From Pseudomonas grandcourensis (GTDB taxonomy: Bacteria; Pseudomonadota; Gammaproteobacteria; Pseudomonadales; Pseudomonadaceae), in assembly GCF_039909015.1 (NCBI RefSeq), contig NZ_CP150919.1, forward strand, positions 5,556,501-5,620,500: 64,000 nt of DNA, given 5' to 3'. The notes under the pieces are model-generated. The model was given only the letters and a program-made list of their open reading frames with translations, ran no database searches and was not told where the DNA came from. The translations under genes and the position numbers were made by a program. Position 1 is the first letter of the stretch, and the number at the start of each line of letters is the position of its first letter. This document shows, piece after piece, positions 1 to 8,838 of the stretch.

Positions 1-361
1 ACAGATGCTGTTCGGCGCAAAACGCCCCCACCGCCTGCGCCCACCAGGTGGCCAGGCTGTCGGCGTTCAGGGCGATTCGCAGGCGTTCCGGCAGGCCCTC
101 TTCATCCAGCGCCGGCACCAGGCTTTGCAGATCCCGTTCAAGCAATCGCACCTGCTGCACGTGGTTGAGCAACCGTCGGCCGATTTCCGTCGGCGTTGGC
201 GGCGTGGCCCGCACCAGCACCGGCTGGCCAACCCGCGCTTCCAGCAGCTTGATGCGCTGGGAAATCGCCGATTGCGACAAGCCCAGTACCTGGGCCGCCC
301 GTTCAAAGCCGGCTTGTTCGACCACGGCGGCCAAGGCAGAAAGCAATTTATAGTCGAACAT
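1..361 (-). CDS. argP: ArgP/IciA-type LysR regulator, N-terminal part
   Basis: Only the first 120 codons are in the window; the gene runs off the left edge with no stop. Translation from the ATG at 361 begins MFDYKLLSALAAVVEQAGFE and shows a LysR winged helix-turn-helix (about residues 18-42, with LGLSQSAISQRIKLLE). ArgP proteins sense lysine/arginine and activate an ArgO-type exporter; the exporter gene lies about 500 bp away in the opposite direction, which supports the name. The 96 bp to the divergent ACT-domain gene should hold both promoters. The effector domain cannot be judged because it lies outside the window. Confidence 0.85.
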   Translation of the reverse strand, partial: MFDYKLLSALAAVVEQAGFERAAQVLGLSQSAISQRIKLLEARVGQPVLVRATPPTPTEIGRRLLNHVQQVRLLERDLQSLVPALDEEGLPERLRIALNADSLATWWAQAVGAFCAEQHL

Positions 362-457
362 CAGTTTTCCTAATGAGCGATCAGCAAGATTTGTTTTTCT
401 TATACAGCCTTCACAAGGACAATGACCAGCAAGAACTCTTGAACAAGGATCACCCAC

Positions 458-859
458 ATGGCTGGCGAAACTTCATTGGCAACGCTGCTGCGCAGCATGA
501 GCCCGCAACTCAACGCCGGCGAATACGTGTTCTGCACCCTGCGTGACGGCAAGTTGCCCAGGGATCTGGAGATTGTCGGCAGCTTCCGCGAACAGGAAGG
601 CCTGACCGTGATTCTCGAGCGTTCCCACGCCGAAAAAGCCGGATTCAGCTTCGACTACATCGCCGCCTGGATCACCTTGAACGTACATTCGGCCCTCGAA
701 GCGGTGGGCCTGACCGCCGCGTTCGCCACGGCACTGGGCCAGGCCGGAATCAGCTGCAACGTGATTGCCGGCTACTACCACGACCATTTGTTTGTCGGCC
801 AGGCCGACGCCGACCGTGCCCTGCAAGTGCTGCGGGATCTGGCAGCCAACGCGGAGTAA
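458..859 (+). CDS. ACT-domain protein, likely amino-acid-binding
   Basis: 133 aa, soluble, no signal peptide. The N-terminal part (LATLLRSMSPQLNAGEY) and C-terminal part match the small ACT-domain/DUF2241 proteins, which bind amino acids; no enzyme domain is attached. It ends 6 bp before the LysE/ArgO exporter, so the two are probably co-transcribed, and the divergent gene is argP. A role as an intracellular amino-acid sensor or modulator of export is inferred only from this setting. The start is an ATG with an AAGGATCACCC leader. Confidence 0.75.
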   Translation: MAGETSLATLLRSMSPQLNAGEYVFCTLRDGKLPRDLEIVGSFREQEGLTVILERSHAEKAGFSFDYIAAWITLNVHSALEAVGLTAAFATALGQAGISCNVIAGYYHDHLFVGQADADRALQVLRDLAANAE

Positions 860-865
860 AAAATC

Positions 866-1468
866 ATGTGGCAAAGTTATGTGAACGGCCTGTTGGTGGC
901 CTTCGGCCTGATCATGGCGATCGGCACCCAGAATGCGTTTGTCCTGGCGCAAAGCCTGCGGCGTGAACATCACCTGCCGGTGGCGGCACTCTGCGTGGCC
1001 TGCGACGCCCTGTTGGTGGCCGCCGGGGTATTCGGCCTGGCGACGGTGCTGGCGCAGAACCCGACGCTGCTGGCCATCGCCCGTTGGGGCGGCGCAGCGT
1101 TCCTGTTGTGGTACGGCAGCCAGGCACTGCGTCGGGCCTTCTCGAAACAGAGCCTTGAGCAGGGCGAAGGCCAGACCGTACGTTCGCTGCGGGCGGTGAT
1201 GCTCAGCGCGCTGGCAGTGACCTTGCTCAACCCGCACGTCTATCTGGACACCGTGTTGCTGATCGGCTCCCTGGGCGCCCAACAAACCGAGCCTGGCGCT
1301 TATGTAGTGGGTGCGGCCAGTGCCTCGCTGCTGTGGTTTTTCACCCTGGCGCTCGGTGCGGCATGGCTGGCACCGTGGCTCGCTCGCCCCAGCACCTGGC
1401 GAATTCTCGATCTGTTGGTGGCCATGATGATGTTTGCCGTAGCGCTGCAGTTGATCGCGGCCAGCTGA
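866..1468 (+). CDS. argO: LysE/ArgO-family amino-acid exporter
   Basis: 200 aa, the usual length for the LysE superfamily, with about six hydrophobic segments. The first helix carries the family signature [16 protein letters not shown] (about residues 21-36). Members export basic amino acids (arginine, lysine) from the cytoplasm. ArgP is the known activator of argO in enterobacteria and the argP gene is divergent here. The gene follows the ACT-domain gene by 6 bp. Substrate is inferred from family and neighbours, not visible in the sequence. Confidence 0.82.
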   Translation: MWQSYVNGLLVAFGLIMAIGTQNAFVLAQSLRREHHLPVAALCVACDALLVAAGVFGLATVLAQNPTLLAIARWGGAAFLLWYGSQALRRAFSKQSLEQGEGQTVRSLRAVMLSALAVTLLNPHVYLDTVLLIGSLGAQQTEPGAYVVGAASASLLWFFTLALGAAWLAPWLARPSTWRILDLLVAMMMFAVALQLIAAS

Positions 1469-1632
1469 TTCGCAGAACCTCTATTCCACACAGTTGTTGC
1501 GTGGTTATGCCGCCCCCCCGGTGCTATGATCCGACTCCCTGCGCCGCAAAGAGTACAAACTCCCCGGCGCTTGTCTGGCCGCCCGTGATCGGCCTTGCGC
1601 TCACCGCAACTGACCTGATTAGGAGAATCATC

Positions 1633-2229
1633 ATGGCTTTCGAATTGCCGCCACTGCCGTACGCACACGATGCCCTGCAGCCGCACATCTCCAAGGAAAC
1701 CCTGGAGTTCCACCACGACAAGCACCACAACACCTACGTCGTGAACCTGAACAACCTGGTGCCAGGCACCGAGTTCGAAGGCAAGACCCTGGAAGAAATC
1801 GTCAAGACTTCCTCGGGCGGTATCTTCAACAACGCCGCTCAGGTCTGGAACCACACTTTCTACTGGAACTGCCTGGCGCCAAACGCTGGCGGTCAACCAA
1901 CCGGCGCTCTGGCTGAAGCCATCAACGCGGCTTTCGGTTCGTTCGACAAGTTCAAGGAAGAGTTCAGCAAGACTTCCATCGGCACCTTCGGTTCCGGCTG
2001 GGGCTGGCTGGTGAAGAAGGCTGACGGCTCCCTGGGCCTGGCCAGCACCATCGGCGCCGGCAACCCGCTGACCAACGGCGACACCCCGCTGCTGACCTGC
2101 GACGTCTGGGAACACGCTTACTACATCGACTACCGCAACCTGCGTCCGAAGTACGTCGAAGCGTTCTGGAACCTGGTCAACTGGAAGTTCGTGGCTGAGC
2201 AGTTCGAAGGCAAAACCTTCACCGCTTAA
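1633..2229 (+). CDS. sodB: Iron superoxide dismutase SodB
   Basis: 198 aa, a typical length for bacterial Fe-SOD. It converts superoxide to oxygen and hydrogen peroxide in the cytoplasm. Metal ligands are visible: His27 (EFHHDKHH), the histidine in [11 protein letters not shown], and the Asp and His of the signature DVWEHAYY. The Gln in AAQVWNH is the Fe-type outer-sphere residue. The start at 1633 is preceded by AGGAGAATCATC; a longer upstream frame has no ribosome site and would overlap the promoter region, so it was not used. A TATGAT -10-like box lies near 1525. A strong terminator follows. Confidence 0.97.
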   Translation: MAFELPPLPYAHDALQPHISKETLEFHHDKHHNTYVVNLNNLVPGTEFEGKTLEEIVKTSSGGIFNNAAQVWNHTFYWNCLAPNAGGQPTGALAEAINAAFGSFDKFKEEFSKTSIGTFGSGWGWLVKKADGSLGLASTIGAGNPLTNGDTPLLTCDVWEHAYYIDYRNLRPKYVEAFWNLVNWKFVAEQFEGKTFTA

Positions 2230-2248
2230 GCTCGACGCCAGTCAAAAG

Positions 2249-2274
2249 AACCCGGCTTTTTAGCCGGGTTTTTT
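2249..2274 (+). terminator. Rho-independent terminator of sodB
   Basis: AACCCGGCTTTTTAGCCGGG stem-loop followed by a T run, 20 bp after the sodB stop. Confidence 0.9.
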
Positions 2275-2359
2275 ATTGCCCGGGATTTTCAGCGTTCGGC
2301 AGAGCCCCTTCGCGAGCAGGTTCGCGATGAACGACGAAGCGGTCAACCTGACTGAATGC

Positions 2360-2626
2360 CTATCCCTGCGGATCGACGTTATCCAACGCACGATTCACCG
2401 CCAGTTCCGCCAGCATGATGATTTGCGCAATGGCCAACGCCGTGTTGCGCTGAGGGCCGGTCAGGAAGGTGGCGAAATCACTCGCCATGACGTTGGCCGA
2501 AGCCAATGACTCACAAGCGTGGGCCAGCAGGGATTCGGTATCCATGTCCGGGACGATCATGAACATGGTGTTGGGGGTGTAGGGTTTGGCTGTATTTAAG
2601 GGCGGATCGGGGATTAACTTATCCAC
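2360..2626 (-). CDS. DUF6124-family small protein
   Basis: 88 aa from a GTG at 2626, which has AGGA about 9 bp upstream. The sequence (VDKLIPDPPLNTAKPY, then an acidic and alanine-rich helical part ending NRALDNVDPQG) resembles the small Pseudomonas DUF6124/DUF3077 proteins, of which a genome carries many copies. No function is known to me. No signal peptide or membrane segment. The same frame stays open upstream to an ATG at 2794 through a structured repeat region, so a longer product cannot be excluded. Confidence 0.65.
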   Translation of the reverse strand: MDKLIPDPPLNTAKPYTPNTMFMIVPDMDTESLLAHACESLASANVMASDFATFLTGPQRNTALAIAQIIMLAELAVNRALDNVDPQG

Positions 2627-2657
2627 TGAAATATTCCTATGTGGTGGGTGCCACCCA

Positions 2658-2866
2658 TTGCCGTTCTCACACGGCAAAGAGGTGGCAGCTATGTGCGAGG
2701 TGAGAAAACCGGTCATAGGCACCCGGCCAGACAAAAGTCTGCCCGCACACAGCCGCCATAACGCATTTACAGGCAGCGAATAAGCTGGCGGCAATTATGC
2801 GGATACTGGCACTGGATGACTATGACTTGCCGGGTTCTCACACCCGGTCGCTGAGTTTTCAGCGAC
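2658..2866 (-). repeat. Structured leader with two TCTCAC-loop hairpins
   Basis: Two hairpins have different stems but the same loop: TTGCCGT-TCTCAC-ACGGCAA (2658-2677) and CCGGGT-TCTCAC-ACCCGG (2830-2847). Directly after the second lies GTCGCTGA-GTTT-TCAGCGAC (2847-2866). A smaller CAGAC-AAAA-GTCTG hairpin sits near 2729-2742. The region is upstream of the DUF6124 gene and would be its 5' leader if transcribed from beyond 2866. I believe similar blocks precede other DUF6124/DUF3077 genes in Pseudomonas, but could not check. Confidence 0.6.
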
Positions 2867-2983
2867 AGTCAGAGGCTATTGAGTCCGCTTCCGACGGGCA
2901 ACCTGAAAACTGCGTGGGAAACTTCTGGCGCTTTCCTACACCGCGTTAACCCGCAAGAACGTAACGCGGAGCGTCACTGGCAG

Positions 2984-3009
2984 CATTCCCACGCGGGAAG
3001 CGTGGGAAC
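2984..3009. repeat. REP-like hairpin (CGTTCCCACGC type)
   Basis: TTCCCACGC (2986-2994) pairs perfectly with GCGTGGGAA (3000-3008) around a 5-nt loop. This is the familiar short intergenic repeat of P. fluorescens-type genomes. Confidence 0.7.
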
Positions 3010-3051
3010 GATCAGCTTAGAGGCGTGGGAGATTGGTCGGCTGGCAGGCCG

Positions 3052-3077
3052 CCATCGCGAGCAAGCTCGCTCCCACA
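3052..3077. repeat. REP element (GCGAGCAAGCTCGC type)
   Basis: Short palindrome GCGAGCAAGCTCGC (3057-3070) followed by TCCCACAG, a form recurring at 50013-50102 in this window. Confidence 0.75.
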
Positions 3078-3417
3078 GAAGAGCAAAGGCAGAGCAGCCC
3101 ACACCACCCCGTCGCTTCTCACCACTCATCAGGCCGAGCGTTAGCTCGCCTGCAGCTCTTGATCTTGATCCACCCGCCCCCTCGGAAGGCTGAGTGGAGG
3201 TGTTCATCCGGGGACTGGCGCGCAGCGCCGTTCGACGCAGTCGAACTCATTGCATGTAGGTCGAAGCGAAGCCGACCGGAGGGCAATGCCCCCGGATGAA
3301 TACCGCAGCGAAGGAACCCCGAGCCTCAGCGAGGGGCCGTACGTAAGGGGCGAGACCTTTGGTTCCTTTGGGCTGGGCCGGCACTCCGGCGTTTGCCAAA
3401 GGGACTCGCCGTAAGGG

Positions 3418-4843
3418 CCAGCCCTTTCAAGGTGTTTTCGCTTTATGGGCTTTGAGCACCCGGTCGGTCGACACATGAGCATGCGCAGCTTTGCCGTCCA
3501 GCCACTCCTTGGGTTTGGCGATTTTGGGACCACGTATGCTTTTGGCGACCTGTTTGGGCTTGATGTTCCTGGCCAGCGCCAACAGACGCTCCGCCAGCGT
3601 TTCCGAGGTCGTTTGGAGTGATAGATAGTCCGAGGGCAACGCGATCTGCATGCCCTCATAACCGCTGCGTACTTGTACCGTCAGATGGAAGATCGAAGCT
3701 TCCCAGCCTTCGGGCAATGTCTCGCGATGAGCCTGCTCCACGCTGCGTTTGAGCACTGCCAGGACGTTGTAGGCCAAGATCGCTGAAGCAAAACCCAGCA
3801 ACGCCGCCCGCGGAGCGCCAAGGCTTTCGATTTCACTGTCCAGCACCGATTCCAGGCGCTGGAACATCCCTTCGATACTCCAGCGACGACGGTATAACTC
3901 GGCGATCTGCCCGGCGCTGACGGTGTCTGGCAAGTTGCTCCAGAACCACATCACAGTGTCGCCTGAGTCAGTAGGTGCCTGTAGGTTCAGTTCAACTCGG
4001 CGCCAGCGGTGACCACCTTTGAGTTCGATGATTTGCTCGCGCACCGTTCCGGATTCGATGGCCACAGATTCTTGCCAGCCGCCTTCCTCAATCAACCGTG
4101 GATGCTTGCTTTGCTGGCGAATAATGAAAGAAGCGCCCGCTTCCTCGCAGGCTTGCATGACGGGCAGCGTGCAGTACAACCGATCAGCCATCCACAGCTG
4201 GCCCTTAGTGGCGCAGGCCAACAACGGCAGCACGCTGACGCGCTCACTCGCGTAGGCATCCTCGCATGGCTGCAAGTCGACAATCTGATCCCGGTCCGGG
4301 TCGTAGACCACTACTGAAAACCCTGGTCGCGCCGCACCTCGCTCACGCCGCAAGGCCCCCAAGCGTTTTTCGGTAGATGGCAGGTGATTGCCGTCAACGA
4401 TGCGCAGCTGCCAGCTGGGCAAAATGGCTGAACAGCCCAACTCTTTTATCGTCGGAGCCAAGCGCTCGGCGCTTCCTGTAACCAACGCCCGCAGCAACGC
4501 GGGCTCTGTGCGGCTGACCTTGTCATAGAGCGCCGCCAAGGTAACCGGTAGCCCCTCCATTTGCCGGGCAGCGGCATGCAAAGAAGGGCGCAAACCCAAT
4601 GAAACAAGGGACATCAGCTCAACGATGGTCGAAAACAAAAGCTCACGCGGGTATTGGCGTTGACGGTGTTCTTCAAACACCTGATCAACCCATTCGGCAG
4701 GAACAGCCTGCTCCAGTATCAATTTAGTCATGACACTGGCCGGTGTCTTTTTTTCAAACCGCGCTAGAACTTCTGCCCACATCGTTTTCGTCACCCTGAC
4801 TGGAGTTTTGGGGGAGTTTAAACGAAGACCTTGAAAGGGCTGG
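3418..4843 (-). mobile_element. IS4-family insertion sequence with 9-bp target duplication
   Basis: 1426 bp. The ends carry a perfect 16-bp inverted repeat: CCAGCCCTTTCAAGGT at 3418-3433 and its complement at 4828-4843. They are flanked by identical 9-bp direct repeats CCGTAAGGG at 3409-3417 and 4844-4852. One intact transposase gene fills the element. The perfect repeats and intact gene suggest a recent insertion. Confidence 0.93.
3427..4782 (-). CDS. IS4-family DDE transposase
   Basis: 451 aa from the ATG at 4782, which has AGGGTG upstream inside the left end of the element. The frame stays open beyond the IS end into flanking DNA, so the longer version is not the gene. DDE-fold landmarks: the first Asp in LRIVDGNHL, the second in LWMADRLYC, and the IS4 Y-(2)-R-(3)-E block YRRRWSIEGMF (the lysine usual six residues on is a glutamate). 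No frameshift or internal stop. Acts on the element's own ends by cut and paste. Confidence 0.93.
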   Translation of the reverse strand: MWAEVLARFEKKTPASVMTKLILEQAVPAEWVDQVFEEHRQRQYPRELLFSTIVELMSLVSLGLRPSLHAAARQMEGLPVTLAALYDKVSRTEPALLRALVTGSAERLAPTIKELGCSAILPSWQLRIVDGNHLPSTEKRLGALRRERGAARPGFSVVVYDPDRDQIVDLQPCEDAYASERVSVLPLLACATKGQLWMADRLYCTLPVMQACEEAGASFIIRQQSKHPRLIEEGGWQESVAIESGTVREQIIELKGGHRWRRVELNLQAPTDSGDTVMWFWSNLPDTVSAGQIAELYRRRWSIEGMFQRLESVLDSEIESLGAPRAALLGFASAILAYNVLAVLKRSVEQAHRETLPEGWEASIFHLTVQVRSGYEGMQIALPSDYLSLQTTSETLAERLLALARNIKPKQVAKSIRGPKIAKPKEWLDGKAAHAHVSTDRVLKAHKAKTP

Positions 4844-5203
4844 CCGTAAGGGCGAAACCATAAGTCGCCGTTACCAAAGAAACGGATATGTACTCCGTCA
4901 AAAAACCAAACCACCCCACAAAACCCAAGGCATTTTCCGACGATGAAACAGGCCGGCAACCCCTTGCCCCACAGCCACAGACGGCTAACATCAAACAAAA
5001 GGAAAATATCTACACCCCCGCCCCTCAAGTTGAAGGACTCGACAACCGACACAGTGCTAATAGGCTAACTCGCCAGGACAACTGCAAATCGGCCAAGCTG
5101 CAGGCAAAATCCCCCGAGGATGATTGTCCCTTTGACTGCCATCACGGGATTGCCAATACTCATGGCAACTTGATGCTACCCGCACGGAACAAGGAATAAC
5201 CCT

Positions 5204-7255
5204 TTGAAGCTGGAACTCAAGAACAGCTTGTCGGTGAAGTTGCTCCGGGTCGTGCTCCTGTCGGCATTGATCGTCGGCGTGGTCTTGAGCTGCGCGCAGA
5301 TTGTGTTCGATGCCTATAAAACACGTCAGGCTGTCGCCAGCGATGCCGAACGCATCCTCGACATGTTTCGCGACCCCTCGACCCAGGCCGTCTATAGCCT
5401 GGACCGGGAAATGGGCATGCAGGTGATCGAAGGCCTGTTTCAGGACGAAGCCGTGCGCCAGGCCTCCATCGGCCATCCCAACGAAGCCATGCTCGCGCAA
5501 AAGACCCGCGAATTGCAGCACTCCAACAGTCGCTGGCTGACCGACCTGATTCTTGGCAAGGAACGCACCTTCACCACCCAGCTGGTCGGCCGCGGGCCCT
5601 ACAGCGAGTATTACGGCGACCTGAGCATCACCCTCGATACCGCCAACTACGGCCAAGGGTTCATTGTCAGCTCGGTGATCATCTTCATCTCCGGCGTCCT
5701 GCGCGCACTCGCCATGGGGCTGGTGTTGTATCTGGTCTACCACTGGCTGCTGACCAAGCCGCTGTCGCGGATCATCGAGCACCTCACGGAAATCAATCCG
5801 GATCGTCCCAGCGAGCACAAGATTCCGCTGCTCAAGGGGCACGAGAACAACGAACTGGGCATCTGGATCAACACCGCCAACCAGTTGCTCGAGTCCATCG
5901 AACGCAATACCCATCTGCGCCACGAAGCGGAAAACAGCCTGGTGCGCATGTCCCAGTACGATTTCCTGACGGGGCTGCCGAACCGCCAGCAATTGCAGCA
6001 GCAACTGGACAGGATCCTCGTCGACGCCGGCAAATTGCAGCGCCGGGTCGCGGTGTTGTGTGTCGGCCTCGATGACTTCAAGGGCATCAACGAGCAGTTC
6101 AGCTATCAGACCGGCGACCAGTTGCTGCTGGCCCTGGCCGATCGCCTGCGCGGTCATAGCGGTCGCCTCGGCGCCCTCGCCCGTCTCGGTGGCGACCAGT
6201 TCGCCCTGGTCCAGGCCGATATCGAGCAACCCTACGAAGCCGCCGAGCTGGCGCAAAGCATTCTCGATGACCTGGAAGCGGCGTTTGCCCTCGACCATCA
6301 GGAGATCCGCCTGCGAGCCACCATCGGCATCACCCTGTTCCCCGAGGACGGCAACAGCACCGAGAAATTGCTGCAAAAGGCCGAGCAGACCATGACGCTG
6401 GCCAAGACCCGCTCGCGCAACCGCTATCAGTTCTATATCGCCAGCGTCGACACCGAAATGCGTCGCCGCCGCGAGCTGGAAAAAGACCTGCGCGATGCGC
6501 TGATCCGCGATCAGTTCTACCTCGTCTACCAGCCGCAGATCAGCTATCGCGACAACCGCGTGGTGGGCGTCGAAGCCCTGATTCGCTGGCAACATCCCGA
6601 GCACGGTCTGGTGCCGCCAGACCTGTTCATCCCGCTGGCCGAACAGAACGGTACCATCATTGCCATCGGCGAATGGGTGCTGGACCAGGCCTGCAAACAA
6701 CTGCGCGAGTGGCACGACCAGGGCTTCTCCGACCTGCGCATGGCGGTGAACCTGTCCACGGTTCAACTGCACCACGCCGAACTGCCACGGGTGGTCAACA
6801 ACCTGCTGCAGATGTACCGCCTGCCACCGCGCAGCCTGGAGCTGGAAGTCACCGAAACCGGTCTGATGGAAGACATCAGCACCGCGGCCCAGCACTTGCT
6901 CAGCCTGCGCCGCTCCGGCGCGCTGATCGCCATCGACGATTTCGGAACCGGCTATTCGTCCTTGAGCTATCTCAAGAGCCTGCCCCTGGACAAGATCAAG
7001 ATCGACAAGAGCTTCGTCCAGGACCTGCTTGATGACGACGACGATGCGACCATCGTTCGCGCCATCATCCAGCTGGGCAAGAGCCTGGGCATGCAGGTGA
7101 TTGCCGAAGGCGTGGAAACCGCCGAGCAAGAGGCCTACATCATTTCCGAAGGTTGCCACGAAGGTCAGGGCTATCACTACAGCAAGCCGTTGCCGGCACG
7201 GGAACTGGGCGTTTACCTCAAGCAGGCCCAACGCAGTAATGCGGCCATCCTCTAA
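5204..7255 (+). CDS. bifA: BifA, membrane GGDEF-EAL c-di-GMP phosphodiesterase
   Basis: 683 aa. Start TTG at 5204, with AAGGAA 9 bp upstream; the protein begins MKLELKNSLSVKLLRVVLLS. Two membrane segments (about 12-32 and 150-180) flank a periplasmic sensor region, then a GGDEF domain with the degenerate motif GGDQF (about 329-333) and an EAL domain with intact EALIR (about 456), DDFGTGYSS and KIDKSFV. In BifA the GGDQF domain is not a cyclase and the EAL domain degrades c-di-GMP, promoting swarming over biofilm. Position next to sodB matches the P. aeruginosa order (recalled). It lies just downstream of the IS/repeat region, so its promoter may be affected. Confidence 0.92.
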   Translation: MKLELKNSLSVKLLRVVLLSALIVGVVLSCAQIVFDAYKTRQAVASDAERILDMFRDPSTQAVYSLDREMGMQVIEGLFQDEAVRQASIGHPNEAMLAQKTRELQHSNSRWLTDLILGKERTFTTQLVGRGPYSEYYGDLSITLDTANYGQGFIVSSVIIFISGVLRALAMGLVLYLVYHWLLTKPLSRIIEHLTEINPDRPSEHKIPLLKGHENNELGIWINTANQLLESIERNTHLRHEAENSLVRMSQYDFLTGLPNRQQLQQQLDRILVDAGKLQRRVAVLCVGLDDFKGINEQFSYQTGDQLLLALADRLRGHSGRLGALARLGGDQFALVQADIEQPYEAAELAQSILDDLEAAFALDHQEIRLRATIGITLFPEDGNSTEKLLQKAEQTMTLAKTRSRNRYQFYIASVDTEMRRRRELEKDLRDALIRDQFYLVYQPQISYRDNRVVGVEALIRWQHPEHGLVPPDLFIPLAEQNGTIIAIGEWVLDQACKQLREWHDQGFSDLRMAVNLSTVQLHHAELPRVVNNLLQMYRLPPRSLELEVTETGLMEDISTAAQHLLSLRRSGALIAIDDFGTGYSSLSYLKSLPLDKIKIDKSFVQDLLDDDDDATIVRAIIQLGKSLGMQVIAEGVETAEQEAYIISEGCHEGQGYHYSKPLPARELGVYLKQAQRSNAAIL

Positions 7256-7358
7256 ATCGTCAACAACCGCACAGCGGCGTTCAGCCGCTCGAGCGATCCC
7301 TTGATTTGCAGCAAACCATTCGCTGAATAAGAAATATTTACAGGTACAACCCTTTACA

Positions 7359-7383
7359 CATAATGCGAAAGATTTGCATTATG
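7359..7383. promoter_or_regulatory. Inverted repeat, possible Fur operator of the imelysin operon
   Basis: CATAATGC, 9-nt spacer, GCATTATG: a perfect 8-bp inverted repeat about 60 bp before the imelysin start. The ATAAT/ATTAT halves resemble Fur half-sites but the spacing is wider than the classical 19-bp box. Confidence 0.5.
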
Positions 7384-7440
7384 TCGCAGTTTTGCGTGTG
7401 CATAGCACGACTCCACCCCTATCGAAGCAGGATGTTCGCC

Positions 7441-8790
7441 ATGATTCGTATGCCTCTGGCTACCGCCAGTCTGTTGGCCATCGCTATTTCCCTCGCCGGT
7501 TGCGGCGAAGGTAAAGACCAAGAAAAAGCTGCCGCGCCAGCTGCCAGCACTGCGGCTGCCCCGGCTGCTCCAGCCGCTGCGCCTGCCGCTGCCGGTAAAG
7601 TCGACGAAGCCGCCGCCAAAGCCGTTGTCGCCCACTACGCCGACATCGTTTTCGCCGTCTACAGCGATGCCGAATCCACCGCGAAGACCCTGCAAACCGC
7701 CGTAGATGCCTTCCTCGCCAAACCGAACGCCGACACCCTGAAAGCCGCCAAGGCTGCCTGGGTTGCCGCTCGCGTGCCTTACCTGCAGAGCGAAGTGTTC
7801 CGCTTCGGCAACACCATCGTTGACGACTGGGAAGGTCAACTGAACTCCTGGCCGCTGGACGAAGGCCTGATCGACTACGTCGACAAATCCTACGAACACG
7901 CCCTGGGCAACCCGGGTGCCACTGCCAACATCATCGCCAACACTGAAGTGCAGATCGGCGAAGACAAGGTCGATGTCAAAGACATCACCCCGGAAAAACT
8001 CGCCAGCCTGAACGAGCTGGGCGGTTCCGAGGCCAACGTCGCCACCGGCTACCACGCCATCGAATTCCTGCTCTGGGGCCAGGACCTGAACGGCACCGGC
8101 CCTGGCGCCGGCAACCGTCCGGCTTCGGACTACCTGGAAGGCAAAGGCGCTACTGGCGGTCACAACGATCGTCGTCGTGCCTACCTGAAGTCCGTGACTC
8201 AGCTGCTGGTCAGCGACCTGGAAGAAATGGTCGGCAACTGGAAGCCGAATGTGGCCGACAACTACCGCGCCACTCTGGAAGCGGAACCGGCTGAGTCCGG
8301 CCTGCGCAAAATGCTGTTCGGCATGGGCAGCCTGTCCCTGGGCGAACTGGCGGGCGAGCGCATGAAGGTTTCCCTGGAAGCCAACTCCCCGGAAGACGAA
8401 CAGGATTGCTTCAGCGACAACACCCACAACTCGCACTTCTACGATGCCAAGGGCATTCGTAACGTGTACCTGGGTGAATACACTCGCGTCGACGGCACCA
8501 AAATGTCCGGCGCCAGCCTGTCGTCCCTGGTGGCCAAGGCCGATCCGGCTGCCGACACCACGCTCAAAGACGACCTGGCCGCCACCGAAGCCAAGCTTCA
8601 GATCATGGTCGACCACGCCAACAAGGGCGAGCACTACGACCAGTTGATCGCTGCCGGCAACACCGCAGGCAACCAGATCGTCCGTGACGCCATCGCGTCC
8701 CTGGTCAAGCAGACCGGTTCGATCGAAGCCGCCGCTGGCAAACTGGGCATCAACGACCTGAACCCGGACAACGCTGATCACGAATTCTGA
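7441..8790 (+). CDS. icmP: Imelysin-family iron-regulated lipoprotein (IcmP-like)
   Basis: 449 aa from the ATG at 7441 (AGCAGG about 9 bp upstream); a longer frame from 7363 would overlap the operator. A lipoprotein signal ends LAGC (cysteine about residue 20), followed by an alanine/proline-rich linker. The imelysin GxHxxE motif is intact in GYHAIEFLLWGQDLNGTG. Imelysins are helical envelope proteins linked to iron uptake; the P. aeruginosa homologue IcmP is described as insulin-cleaving. First gene of a run with the di-heme gene, a second imelysin and DUF1513, although a terminator separates it from the next gene. Confidence 0.88.
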   Translation: MIRMPLATASLLAIAISLAGCGEGKDQEKAAAPAASTAAAPAAPAAAPAAAGKVDEAAAKAVVAHYADIVFAVYSDAESTAKTLQTAVDAFLAKPNADTLKAAKAAWVAARVPYLQSEVFRFGNTIVDDWEGQLNSWPLDEGLIDYVDKSYEHALGNPGATANIIANTEVQIGEDKVDVKDITPEKLASLNELGGSEANVATGYHAIEFLLWGQDLNGTGPGAGNRPASDYLEGKGATGGHNDRRRAYLKSVTQLLVSDLEEMVGNWKPNVADNYRATLEAEPAESGLRKMLFGMGSLSLGELAGERMKVSLEANSPEDEQDCFSDNTHNSHFYDAKGIRNVYLGEYTRVDGTKMSGASLSSLVAKADPAADTTLKDDLAATEAKLQIMVDHANKGEHYDQLIAAGNTAGNQIVRDAIASLVKQTGSIEAAAGKLGINDLNPDNADHEF

Positions 8791-8813
8791 TCAACGCTGG
8801 CTGAGTGAGTGAT

Positions 8814-8838
8814 AAGGCGACCTTCGGGTCGCCTTTTT
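8814..8838 (+). terminator. Terminator after icmP
   Basis: AAGGCGACC-TTCG-GGTCGCCTT stem with a T run, directly after icmP. It may attenuate read-through into the di-heme gene. Confidence 0.88.

Larger units (their letters stand above)
3204..5052 (-). pseudogene. Repeat-family ORF split by an IS element
   Basis: A frame starting at 5052 (MSVVESFNLRGG...) reads to GNGDLWFRPYG at the IS boundary. A second piece from the far side (GESLWQTPECRPSPKEP ... ending at 3204) continues it. Removing the 1426-bp IS and one 9-bp target copy (1435 bp) puts both in the same frame as one 137-codon ORF. The VHIRFxGNGxLWFRPYG and SLRLGVPSLRYSSGGIA wording is, from memory, that of a hypothetical ORF found in many Pseudomonas intergenic repeats. 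It may never have been a real protein; the repeat itself may be the unit. Confidence 0.6.

Noticed and set aside
1333..1632. N-terminal extension of sodB
   Set aside because: Would start inside argO and cross the promoter; SodB family begins [10 protein letters not shown].
5057..7231. 724-codon open frame antisense to bifA
   Set aside because: Glutamine/leucine-rich shadow frame typical of GC-rich DNA; no domain, and bifA on the other strand has full GGDEF-EAL motifs.
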